A DNA stretch of 64,000 bases from Bugula neritina (taxonomy: Eukaryota; Bryozoa; Gymnolaemata; Cheilostomatida; Bugulidae), in assembly GCA_964035545.1 (NCBI GenBank), contig OZ037768.1:13392175-13456174 (forward strand). Direction: 5' to 3'. Position 1 is the stretch's first letter, and each line of letters starts with the position of its first letter. The notes below the pieces were generated by a model, which was not told the DNA's origin, did not search any database, and saw nothing but the letters and a program-made list of their open reading frames with translations. The position numbers and the translations under genes were made by a program. Shown here piece by piece: positions 35,513 through 48,100 of this stretch.

Positions 35513-37977
35513 TCTATTTAGGCAAAATTTGTTTTTGTTCTATTTAATATAATGTACAACCACAATTACGATTTGGTGTCAACTAGTACGTGATCAAAAC
35601 AAAACTGGAAAATTAGTAAATCCCTTTAGACTTCAGTGATAATAGCATATGACTCCATTGAACAAAATGAAAAATGTTTTACAGCAATTTATTAGTATAA
35701 CGGAACACATGATTTTATGGCCAAGTATTATTGAGTAGCTCACTCAACTTTAATTTGGTTCACATAAAAGACGGTTGTTAAAAAAAGAAAAGCAATTGCT
35801 GAGAAGGCTACAAGTCTTGTTTCTCTACGCATATAACTAAGATAAATTTTATAGTGGCTGAAAGCTAAATAATATTACTAATTATTAAACTAATTACTTA
35901 ACAACTTTTACATCTGATTATTAAGGCATGCCAATTGGGGCTCACTTTTACAAATTATTTACTGTCGAGAGATGAAGCAGTTGAAATAAAAAAAACTTGG
36001 TAAACATGATTTATAAGCTAACAATTTAACAAATACTCCACACTGATAGGATTATACGGTTGAATGTAGCTCAGACCTAGTATAATCAAACTTTTAGCAT
36101 TAAATACCGAATAAAGCCAAACTGTTATTAAATTTATAGCCCATGTAGTCCACAAGCAAACCTAAATACATTAAAAGACACAACAACCCTATTAATTAGG
36201 TTTTAGTCCCAAACATTATAATGCAAAAGTCTACTAAGACAAAATTGCAAAGAAAATGCACAATAACTGTAAGAAGCCAAAAGCGTATTAAAATTAAAAT
36301 TAAAATTGAATAAAAAAGACCAAGCCTTTGAGTTTGATCGCAGAATCAAAATGAAAATGACTCTAAATCTTTGAGCTCAACTTTTAAGACTTAGTACACT
36401 TGCACTTTAGTTTTAATTTTATTATTAAAACTTGAAGGTAATTTTCTAACATAAATATATATCATCATCATAACGATAAAGTTAAACCTGCTCTCTGTGA
36501 AACAACCTCCATTCAACTTCATTCAATTTTCATTGAATTGCATTTAGTATTCACATTCAAAAGCCCTAAACTTAAAGGATAAGTCTAAAGTAAAAAAAAG
36601 AGTTAAAGTAGGCCTATTATTAAAAGTAGTACTAGCATTACTATTACTATTACTATTAGTATTAGTGTATTATTATTAGTATAACTATTATTAGTAGTAT
36701 TAGTTATAACTGATTTAGTTATTAGTTATTACCAACACTAACAGTAAGTCATTAAGTGTAACACTAGCATCAAGCATGTAACACTAAGTTAGTGACTAAC
36801 ACAGTAAGTGTAACTCAAACTGTAAGTGTAACACTAACACTAACACAGTAAAGCTAAATCAACCACAAGTACAATGTATTCAATAGCTATTAATTACCTA
36901 GTAATAAACTTTTCTAGTAGCTTCCAATCACCATAAATACTAAATTGACTAGTGCCTGCTGATAACTATCCTATCTACAGTGAGTGAAGAGAACCAGTGT
37001 CATCGAAATTTCAAATGACCCTAACTGCTAACAAGAACCAATTCAGCTATCAAAAATAGTGTTTTATTATAAAAGCTATGTTTTAGTAGTAAGCACGCGT
37101 ATTAAAATATCGATAAACCTAAGCGTTTATAGTTATTCGTTTTACCTACTACCATAATATCGGCACTAAAGCTGCTTTACTGTGGCGTTGTTATAGGAAG
37201 ATAACTTCAATATGGTAATTTGCATTATTAAACATATTTGAATAATGTTTTTGGAGTGCTAATTCTAATTCTAAAGCTAATTCCAATTGTAGAAAAATTT
37301 AAAAATAATATTTGAAAGAATTACCATATACACATGTAAATAACTTTTCTCAAAATGGGCTAACTTGGTGACTGCAAGCATGTTATAGCTACTGATTGTG
37401 ATAAAATAAAATAGGAACAATGCTTACTTTTACACTTTATACTGTTACCGTAAGGTAAGGTATATTACAAACAGAGAAAGCAGAAGTGATAAAGTTATAA
37501 TATATAGTTAAGATTTTACTCTCAATATGTGTGAGGTTTGAGGGTCATAAATGTTGTTTGAATTGAAACATTAAAGTAAAGGTGTGTATATCAGATATAT
37601 GAATAAATGGGCCAATGTTAATTAAAGAATTTAGTGATGCTATAAAAATACAGCTTAGTAATGAATATAACACATATAAGATAATATGATATATAAAGGG
37701 GATAATAGAAAATTATTTCATTGCTATACAACAATGATATTCAACTGGAGAATCAAAAATATTATTCCCATGAATATATTATAGCATAATAAAAGCTGTG
37801 TGCATAATAAAATATGAAGTGTAAGTGTTTCTGAATAAATAATATTATATGCTCTGGTTAAAATCTGCTTCATATGCAGCCTAGACAGGATATGTACTTC
37901 AGTGAGAGGAACTTTTGTTCTCGTTGATAATGCATCTATATTTATGGTAACTTGCCCCTTTCAATAACATGCCTCAC
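35513..37977. other. Intergenic region, simple-repeat rich
   Basis: AT-rich sequence with degenerate ATTACT/ATTAGT triplet runs around 36630-36730 and short AAGTGTAACACTA-type repeats around 36750-36850. A short block at 37090-37200 is less AT-rich and could be regulatory, but no gene is supported. Confidence 0.4.
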
Positions 37978-38704
37978 CTGATTCATGAGGTCTGAAATGT
38001 CTGGTTGTGTTTTCTCTCAGAGTTTCAAGTAATTCCTGCCACCTAAGCAAAAAATGAGCTGCCCATAATTCCTTTACTCTGCAAGTAAATATTGTATTGT
38101 ATAGACGGTATATTGGGGTTGTATAAGTGTTTATGTAAATTACAATGACTATTCAAAAGGCTGCATTCATTCTGCTATTGTTATTTTTTGTGTAAGAACA
38201 TTTGTAAATGTTACATTGTTGAAGGTGGATTGTCCACGTTGAACTTTTTGTTATTGTGATCAACCTTTTTATTGAATTGTCTTAAGGAATGCATGCATAG
38301 CTGTGATCTAGTATTCTCAAACATACACGAGGCCACTACAAAAATATGTTGAGGAGTGGATGTTTCTAATTCAAATGATTTCTTGTTGTAGAAAGCCTGT
38401 GTATTCAATAATATAACAGAAAAACATTTTGAAAATGCACTTGCTAAATTGTTTTCATGTAAATATTATCTAGATTTTTAAACTTCTCAACCAATCAGAG
38501 TATGCAGCTTTTGAAAATAAATATTTGATTATTCAGATTCTTTTTAGCATAAAGGGTTTTAAAAACAGTAAAAACATAAAATAGCCATACTTTTTATGGA
38601 AACAATCAAATGTGGACTGGGTCTTTGCTGTAGAGTGTAGTGAATGTTCCCAAGGTCAATAATTACACGCAAGAAATTAAGAGTTGTCTCTCTATTCCAT
38701 CCAT
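37978..38704 (-). CDS. Candidate 5' exons of an unrecognised gene
   Basis: Two short stretches join in frame: exon 38704-38667, starting at an ATG, and exon 38042-37978. The joined peptide is about 34 residues (MDGIERQLLISCV, then WQELLETLRENTTRHF and RPHES). The first donor is GTGTAATT in context, the acceptor is CTTAG and the second donor is GTGAGG. The amphipathic, helix-like WQELLETLREN looks coding rather than random. No further exon was found downstream, and I do not recognise the protein. It may be the start of a real gene, a decayed one, or chance. Confidence 0.25.
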
Positions 38705-41700
38705 TAGGCCGTACTTGTTGGGTGAACCCCCATAACTGCGAGTGGCGAATAATTTTCAGTACAACTAATCCGGAAATTGAACTTCTTTTCTCTTAGCAAA
38801 TGAGGTTACATCTTTAAAGTGTCATCCAATAAGCCGCATAAACTGAGTGAGTAAAATTTTCTTGTAGCTATCTAGTTTTACAATAGTCAGTGAGTCAATT
38901 ACAAAGTTAGGTTTGTAGTATTACTGTGATAATTATAGAAAAGGTTGCTAGTAGTAGACGTAGTTACCATTGTAACTTTTGTGTGTATGACAATCTGTAT
39001 GATAATGATGAGTTTTGCTATTGAAGACTTCAAGTTTTTCTATCTCGTGAAGTATCACTATCAGTATCAAACTCAATGACTAGGAAATCAGTATCAGTAT
39101 GACCTGTACGGTGTATGAGACTGAGTATCACTATCAGTATCAGTATGAGTATCACTATATTTAGAATTACCGATTACTAATCCAATGTAGATGAGTATCA
39201 CTATCAGTATCACTGATAGTATCAGTATGAGTATAAGTTTGACTATGAGACAGTTATCAGTTATGACTTATGAGTATCATTAAGTTTAACTTCATAGTTC
39301 AAGTTGGGTATTATATTTTGATTTAGTTTTGCTATCACATTCACTATCAGTATCACTATGCCTATGACTTGTGAGTATCAGTATGGTCTAACACTAACAG
39401 TAACTGTATGAGATTATCATTATGGGTATCAGTATGCCTATGCTATAGCATAGGTCTAGAACTGAGTACTAGGAGTAGAAGTACTACCAGTACCACTAGT
39501 AGTGTGAAACACTACTTAGCGTAACTGGTATGTTACACTTACTAAGACTGTACACTTACAGTAAATGTAACAGTTATTACAACTATTAGTATTACTAGAA
39601 GTTTAGTCGTAAGACTAGGAGTCAAATGACATTGTACTTGCAGGTGATACTCATAGTCATGCTGATTACTGATTACAGATTAGTTATTACTCATTAGGCT
39701 TAGCCGTATTCATAAGGCATAAGCACAAGGCATAAGCGTAAATATTAACAGTAGATGCGCATCTTAATCTTGACTTACTGCTGGTGAACTACTTAAGTAC
39801 TTGCAGTACTAGTACTACTACTATAGCATAGTAATCGCTATTACTACTTAATTGCTATTGGTTAATAACTGTAGCTTTAATTGTTTTAATCTTCTACTTT
39901 AACTTCTGGTAGTACTCATTAATACTAATAGTTGTACTCGTGTTTTTATCATTGCTACTGGTACTGTACTACTAGTGGAGTAATAGTGCTAGACAGTTTG
40001 AGTTTGAGTTATTTTCAAAGCAAGTGTGAAGCACTGACAAAATAATCAAACTTACTCTAAGTCATTAAGACTAAATCTAACCCTTACCCCAGCATTAGGC
40101 ATATTCATTTTCAACTTCACTACCAACATTAAACATAAAGTCTATAGAGTATAAAGCCCATAGTCACTATTAGCTATGATAGTGATAATTTAAGTTATAG
40201 TTTTACTTAATCTACAATACAAGTAAATCAAGTCTGTTTACTTTTAATTTGAATGATTTCAACTCTGGTACTTGCACTAACCCTCACATGTTGTATGAAT
40301 AGAAGTAGGATTGTCAGCTTGAGATTTGTAGTGTAACTTCAAAACTAAGAGTAAAGACATAAACACACTCACAGTGACTGTGATCAGTGACATCTAGTAG
40401 CATAGTGATTAACAAATATGACCTAATCTCACTGCAATTGGGTTAAATTCACTTACACTCAGAATTAGTCATTGTTGCTCACATTGACTGTGTAGGACTG
40501 TCAAAACTGTCACTCACAAAGTTACTGTGTTTATCTATAATAATAATAATTATTATAAATCTATCAAAATTATAATTTCCTAAGACATACAGTAACAGGT
40601 TCAGCTGTTAGAGACAAGATCAGTTAGAACGAAACTTTGTTTCCACTAAATGCCAATTACTTTATATAAGCAGGTCTTGTAGAATTGAGCATTAATTATT
40701 TCCCATTTGATATGCAGTATTATTATTTGAACAGTTATTTTTATTGCAATTATATGTTTTTTGTTATTGATATTAAAAATTAGCAAGTTAGTGTGAGCAG
40801 CAAATGTGAATGTTTTTCCTCTCTAATTTAAATAGGGGTTTCTCCCTATAATGATCAAATTGTAGTATTGTTGAATACCTTTTGTGACAGTTATGCCGAT
40901 GCTACTATTACTTATATTAATAGTGACATAAATTTTGTTAGACTGTGATATTTCGTGGCACTTACTGTTGGTGCCAGGTCAAGATTTTAGCAGGGATGCA
41001 GTTTTATCTTATGATTCTAATAATATTGATATGTCCCATTTGAATCGTTTGCTACACGTAATTCGATACATCACTAGCACTTTTTGGACTGTTGTATTAG
41101 TTTATATTGTTCATGGCTAATGTGAAATGGGAAAACCTCAAATATCCAAATGATACCAAAATATGCATCTTTAAAGATATGTACTAACTGTGGCTTATTT
41201 TCACAAATTTCTTGCAAAATTATCAATTATTGGTCAATTGTAAATTAGTGCAATAGCTATAACATCAATTGCAAAACTTTATTTGAATTCATTTAGTGTA
41301 AACTGTAACTGAACTCATAGATTTTTATTTATGCTCAATAACAATAGGCTATTTTACTATGAACTTACTTTTTAGTGGCTATAGCTGCACTCAAGTCTCC
41401 AACACGCAACAGTTATTAACTTTTCTAAAAAGTAACATCTATGCAGAATATAAACTGCTTTGTTGCAATACTCATTTTTATTCCTTCAATAAAATTAGAG
41501 AGCATGAGATAACCAAGTTGTTATCTTGAGTTTTTTATTGGAAGAATTATTCAATTATTCTTAATTTTTACAATATTAGCAATATTCAGACACCTAGACT
41601 TGATTTTTGCCTTTTTTAATTGCTTGCATTTAAATTATGATTCAAAACTATTTTATCTGTTTATATGCATAATGTTATTTAGCCATAATGGTTTTTATAG

Positions 41701-42173
41701 TTCAGACTTTTTTATATTCATTAATCAACTGCAATCTGTAAGTCAAGCAATTAATTATCTTTGATTTGTGGCTTTTTGGTTGTATTGATAGAATTATTGA
41801 TTAATTTGATGGTATTTTAGCTGAGAAATTGGTGACTGGTTTTACAGTTTCATGTAAATGTGCTGAAGTCAAGTTTCTCCCTGCATATAATAGCACAAGC
41901 TGTAGTTTCCTGTGAAACTACTATAATTTTTGTAGGCATAAAAATTGTAGTTAATTTTCAGAACAATAAAATTAATTTCATAGCCTGAATTTAAAAAACT
42001 TCCATATAGCGGTGATTAAATAAAAGGGTGCTGGATGCTAATAAACTTTTTAAAAAAGTTAAAATGTTCTGTGATTGGAGAAGTTTTACATGCATGTTTT
42101 AAATTGTTTCTATTGGCAGGTTGAACTTCTGTGAAGATGATAAGAGTAAAGCATTTGATTGGATTATTATAAT
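38705..42173. other. Intergenic region, simple-repeat rich
   Basis: This is the space upstream of SBF. It contains a degenerate (AGTATCACTATC)n-type repeat from about 39050 to 39420 and scattered ACTAGT and TTAGTT repeats to about 40000. An open frame at 40935-41120 lacks splice context and family resemblance. The SBF promoter should be near 42000-42170, but no core motif was assigned. Confidence 0.4.
39050..39420. repeat. Degenerate (TATCAC/AGTATC)n repeat
   Basis: Many copies of AGTATCACTATCAGTATCAG and variants with AGTATGAG are interspersed with short unique stretches. It is a simple-sequence tract in the SBF upstream region. Confidence 0.8.
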
Positions 42174-45100
42174 ATGATGGCAGCGTGGAAGCGGCTTGCT
42201 GACTATTTTATTGTTGTTGGTTACCAACAAGATAAAGATGGTAAGAAAACATAACTAAGATGACCCATCCTGATACTAAACTCTGAACTCTGACATGTAG
42301 TTATTCTGAGAGTTTGCAAGCCATATTCTCCTCTTTGCTATCAAGCAAATTCTGAAGCACCTCCCGGCTTCAATCTACTGCATGTTTTATAACCTACTTG
42401 CAAAAATATTATTATAAACTGTTGTACTTATGTCAATAGCTGAAAGTATCAAAAGTTGGATGTAGAAATGTTCATGTGGCGTGACTCTATGCATTTATTA
42501 TTTGCCTAAGGTGAAACTGGAGGTGGAAAAGTTGTACAAAGGTTCCCAGAAAAAGATTGGCCTGATGTGCCATTCACCCCTGGAATAGAAATGGTAATGT
42601 TTCCATTGTATGTTTGACTGATAAGTATTACAATGTACACAGTCACAATGCAGTAATTCAGAGCCATACTTTTATCAAATAATAACTTTCATTGAGCAGC
42701 TGTGGGCTATATCAAATTTTGTCAACTATTTTTCACTTGCAATACATAACATTTTAGTTTTGTCAACCCGGTGGCTGGGAGCTGACTGAAAGGCGCCAAG
42801 AGCCTACTTTCTTTGTCAGCGTTTTGACGGACATAGACGCTGAGAGACACTATTGCGCCTGTCTGACGTTTCATGAGCCGTATGATGACCAGAGAGGAGA
42901 CTCTGGAGAGGGGAATACTATTGGCAGCGACAGCGAGGATGTTATTAATCACTCGACCATGTTTGCTCCCAAGAGTATTGTGCTTATCTCTCAACTCAAC
43001 TACTTTGACACATTCAAGGTTAGGTCCAGTCAATACTCCATATACACTGCGTTTCCAAGCTTCACATTATGCGAATGAATTTTTCATTCCGATGTTTGAA
43101 AACAGTTGCATCAAATGAAATTTATCCATTCGCATAAATCAAAGTAATGGAAACGAAGTGATATATTAATACTGCACATCAATACTGATTATCAATACTG
43201 CACATCAATAAGTTCCAAGACTCAAGCCTTTTAGTCTCAATCAGTAATTTGCTCCAAGCCAAACTGTACAAGGACATTTAAATTTAATTCCTCTCTCAAA
43301 AAGCCTGTATTCATCAACTGAGTGTAAATCTTACTACAGTATAATCAGTTTTTTTGATGAACATACAATATTATTGAAATTAAATGCAGTTTATTCCTAG
43401 TGAATAGTATACTTGGGCAGAAGCAAGTTTGAAGCAAGCTAACCTAATAATAAAGATTTAGTCTGTTTCACTCTGTAGCTTGGATGTATTTTTTGCTTCT
43501 AAAAACTTACTTTTACTGAACTATAGATATATTTTCATCTGAACTTTAAAGCTTGTTTTTTTTTTCTCATCTGTCCCATTATGAGGATTTAGAGTTAAAT
43601 ATAGTCACTCAGCTCAGCTCATACCTCTTGACCTCTAATGATATCACAAGTTGAAAAGAAGCAAAGCATTTGAAAAGTAACAGCCATTTAATATTTGAAT
43701 AACATGAAGATGGTAGGTCTTATGCAGGTCTATCAGTTATCCTTTTCCTTTGAAGCAGAGATATGACTCGGTGGTCAGCTAGTAGTAATATGTCAATTCA
43801 ATACCGATGAAGTAGTAATACTAAGTGAAGGACTAAACCATCTGCTGGCATATCACTTATTGGCTACTTACTAGAAATCCTTATTCAACTAGTAAATGCC
43901 AAAACACATAAAATAACAATTAACATTACTTAATGCTATTTATGGCAATTGTGTTTATAGAAGAAAAAGCATACATCAAACATAGATTATTGAAGTGAAA
44001 TTCTGGCTGCATTCTGGAAACCGGCTAAACTAGTGTGTAAACTATCCTGGCAATAATAATGCAGTAGCCGCACATTCCTAGTAGATGTATAGGCATAGAT
44101 GCTGTTATCTTTGCTGTAATGTTTAACCTCACTATTTTGCTATTATTCAGTACTCAAGTGCCAGTTTTGTTATTTTAGCTCATATTCTATACTCTGCCCC
44201 CAAATCATGCATCTTTCACATTCCACTCTTACACACAGCTGTATTAATATCTAGTTGTGCTCTGATGTTGTTTTCTGTTTATAGAACTGCCTAGGTGTGA
44301 TATACACAGTGTATGTTGAAGGAAACTACAACTGCCATATTGAAGAGCTTGTGGGGAATATTATTGGGACTGTTATGATCCCTCCTGCAGGTATCAGCTA
44401 TAGCCCTGTATCTGTGCACAATCTCACTTGCATGTTTATAGTCCTGGATGTTTGAAACTTGCATTCTAATAGCAAAGTCATTGTCCAAATTTTCATAGCT
44501 AGATTTGTTTTTCGTAGCTATTTATAAAACATATTCTTGGAGTTATGGAGTGTTATGATTTCTAACGAATAATACTTTATAGTGTATTTTCTGCTGTTCT
44601 CTATAGTATAATATAATGGATATAAGGTGTTTTCGCTTTGCTATTTACCATTTTGCTATTTACCACTAATGATATTTTACTGTTAATTGCAATCCGCATG
44701 TTATCTCATATACATATTTCAGTGTTATTAAGCTGTATCATGAGATGTGTTTAAATGTAGCTTTCTCTCTAACTGTAAACTGTAGTGACATGTTGTGTGA
44801 AGCTCAACCTATAATTATGATTAGTCAAGTCAAGTGGGTGCATCACCTGATAATTTTGTTATTTCCAAAATTTTCTGCATATCTCACCTGGATAATAAAG
44901 TTAGTGTGATGGGTTGGCTAGTGTTATTATAACTGCTCATTCTTATGGTAGTTACATCACTAAACTATTTCTTGCACCAGGGTGCCGTTATAATTATGCC
45001 AGCACACTTGTGTTTGTGAAGTGAATAGCCTGTAATTTCTTTCCTTAGACATTTTATTTAAGGGTATATGAAGGGAGCCCCCATATGTAAATATCAGACA

Positions 45101-48100
45101 GCCTGAGCACTTGAGGCTATTTCAGTTCATTGTCCAGGCACTCGCCAACTTTCCATACTAACTCAATACAACTGATATTAAAATACATGAAATATGGAGA
45201 TTATACATGAATTGTTTTAGTGTTTAATATATGTATGAGCTGTATTAATAAGATGTAGATTTTTATTAATGAATATTTATTAATTTAAGTGTTTAATATA
45301 TGTATGAGCTGTATTAATAAGATGTAGATTTTTATTAATGAATATTTATTAATTTAATGCTATTTATAGTTCATTGCTTTGTCTATAGGTGGACCAATAG
45401 TTAGATTTACTATTGGAGCTGGAGATAAGCAGGCCTTACAGCCTGTCACCAACAACATGATACCTCAGACTCGTAGAACTGTGGCTATTCTCTTCCAGGA
45501 ACTTGGTAAGTGGGTGGGGGGGGGGTAAAGTACAAAGTGGATTATGCTGGGCAAAGGCATGACAGTTTACTTTGAATTCTACTGTTGGTCTTTACTAACT
45601 GTAAATGTGAATTGTCATAACGCAGGTTTTTATCCTGCTGTTTGAGTTCAGCCTGTTTTTACTCTTTCACATATTGAGAAAAGACCCAGTATTGACTTTA
45701 ATACAAAATAAAACATTGAAGATACTTAATGAGGCACACACTTATTGATTAGATAATCCAATGGCTTACAGAACCAACTGGCAATACTGAACTACATTAG
45801 TATTTCCATTTAGATTTCACTGTGAATATCTGTAATAAGCCTTTTAGTTCCTGCTATCTAATTGATTGATCTAAATTTTCATGAAGTCCTGTTAATATAG
45901 TATAGTATGTTTGAAAGCATTGAATTAATTTGATGCAATGACTGTAGCTGTTACAGCAGCAGTCATTTTCTGGTTGACTGTGCCATGGCATTGTTGTATA
46001 CTCTAATATCTATGCAGTACTGAATACTATTATTAATTTACTGATTGACTGAAATATTGGATCATCTTATTCAGTTATACATAATTAGGGCCCTAATTTA
46101 TCCAGCTAATGAGCAATCTAGCCATATTGCATTAGGAATGTCTACCTAACTTCGTGAGTAGGGAATTAAGATATTAATGCACTTGAATGCACAATAATCT
46201 ACTACCAATATACCAATAGGTACAGTTTATATTGCTCTACACTAGTGTTTATCTTACTCCTACTTCCCCCAGTCTAGCGAGTGTTGAGCTAGGCAATGCT
46301 GTATTAGACTAACATATATCTGGTAGCGTTGATGAGGGCCACTGCTGGTCAGAGTTGTTAGATGCTAGACAGACAGATATCTTGAGAGCAGACAGTAGAT
46401 ACCAGCATGTAGACAACCTTGCGCTGCTTCACAAGTATGTTGTGTTGCTGTTGTTGCTGCCTCAACTGTCTGTCTGTCTGTAATCCAACAGCTAAGATAC
46501 AACAGAGGCTGTATAACCAATGGTTGCTGCTACCAATCTTACCTATCAAATGGAGGCCATTTTGAAATATCCAACTTTTTCACTTGCAGTTGAAAAAAGT
46601 GCAATTCAAAATTTCTATGTGGCTATTTTGGACTTCTAGTGACTTCAAAGCTGTTTATATAGGAAGTAACTATTATGTGTTTGTAACTGTAAGCAACATG
46701 GAATCCTCATAATTTATATAATTTCAAGTTGAAATCTCCTTCCCTGGGTTTATATGTTAACTTCTACCCTAATATTTCTCAGTGACTTTATATACATACT
46801 CAGCTCTGTCATTAGCTTCAATGTTGAAATTCTTATCTAATAGGATGTTTATGAATCAGTTAAGAGGTCAAATTTATAGCACAGGATATGCTAATACAAT
46901 TATAAGCCGTGTGAAATAATTGCCTATTTTCCAACTAATGTGACAGTTGTATTGTGTTGAATCTATGCTGAAGTATCTCTGCCAAGTAGTAAACAGCTCT
47001 GTGAGGAATAGCTGTGCAGTGGTAATGGACCAGTTAGTTGATAATTCATTGGCAGGCTGCTATGCCACTACCCACCACCTTGTCACCCAATGTTCCACAT
47101 AATATAAATTCTGGCAAACTGTAGAGATTGTGTGCACCAGATGCTTCATGTTGTAGGAATACACAGCGTTGTGCTACTAGTGTGTGCGGCTCTCACAGAT
47201 CACAAAATTCTCTTCACATCTAGAAGTTACAGTCGGCTAGCTGATGCCAGCAATGCTCTCTCCGCTCTTCTCTACCCACTAAAATACAGGTAAAGACTGG
47301 CCATACTATAATAGATGTCAAGTTAAACTGAATGGGACATTTTTCCCTTCCATGCTCATGATATGTACCATTAACCTTGTCAACCTGTCACCATATGCTA
47401 TGTGAAGAACTCAGCTATAGATCAATGGTTATTATAGTTCTTCGCTCATTCGTCTTAATTTTCAGTTATTTTAAACTTCACCTTTGGCTGCTGTCAAGCC
47501 ATAGAAAATGATATATTCTACTGTCCGTATTTCTGTCTAATTTTACCAACCACCTCCCCCAAGCTACCTCCCTCCTCCCTGTTCTTCTCACCCTCCTTCT
47601 ATCCACCTCTCCCATCCTTCTCCCCCTCTCTTCCACCTTCTCTCCAACATGCAGATGCACGCACTGGTCTTAGCTCACAAAAATTTACTCTCTGCACATC
47701 AATCAGTTGGTCAGTTGTGTAACAGCCAACTGACCTGTAAGTCGATCCAAAAACTGCTTTAACCTCCAAATTAAATCTTCTATTGTCTTAGTAATGTGGG
47801 TATCTTCAGGGTTAAAACTCTATATAGTGAAAGTCTTGTAATTGATGTTTGTTAATGCTAAAGAAGGCTGTGTAGTGTTTAGCACACGCACTCAGTATAC
47901 ATGACCTAATATATACAAGTGTGATCCTTTGATAATTGCTTTTGATTTGTATAATAGGTATAACACTTCTCATTCACTATTATATCAGGGAGTTATGGCA
48001 TGTCCAGAACTCATCTATCTCTTTACTCATAAACTTAACATGACATATTGTTGTTTTCATTGCTTTTTTTCCTCATAGTAATTTATTCAGTTCTTTATTT

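Noticed and set aside
40935-41120. 61-codon open frame on the plus strand
   Set aside because: It has no recognisable motif, no neighbouring exon in phase and no upstream promoter; it looks like chance in AT-rich DNA.
47478-47660. Arg/Glu/Gly-rich minus-strand open frame
   Set aside because: It is the complement of a pyrimidine-rich intronic tract with no splice or start context.
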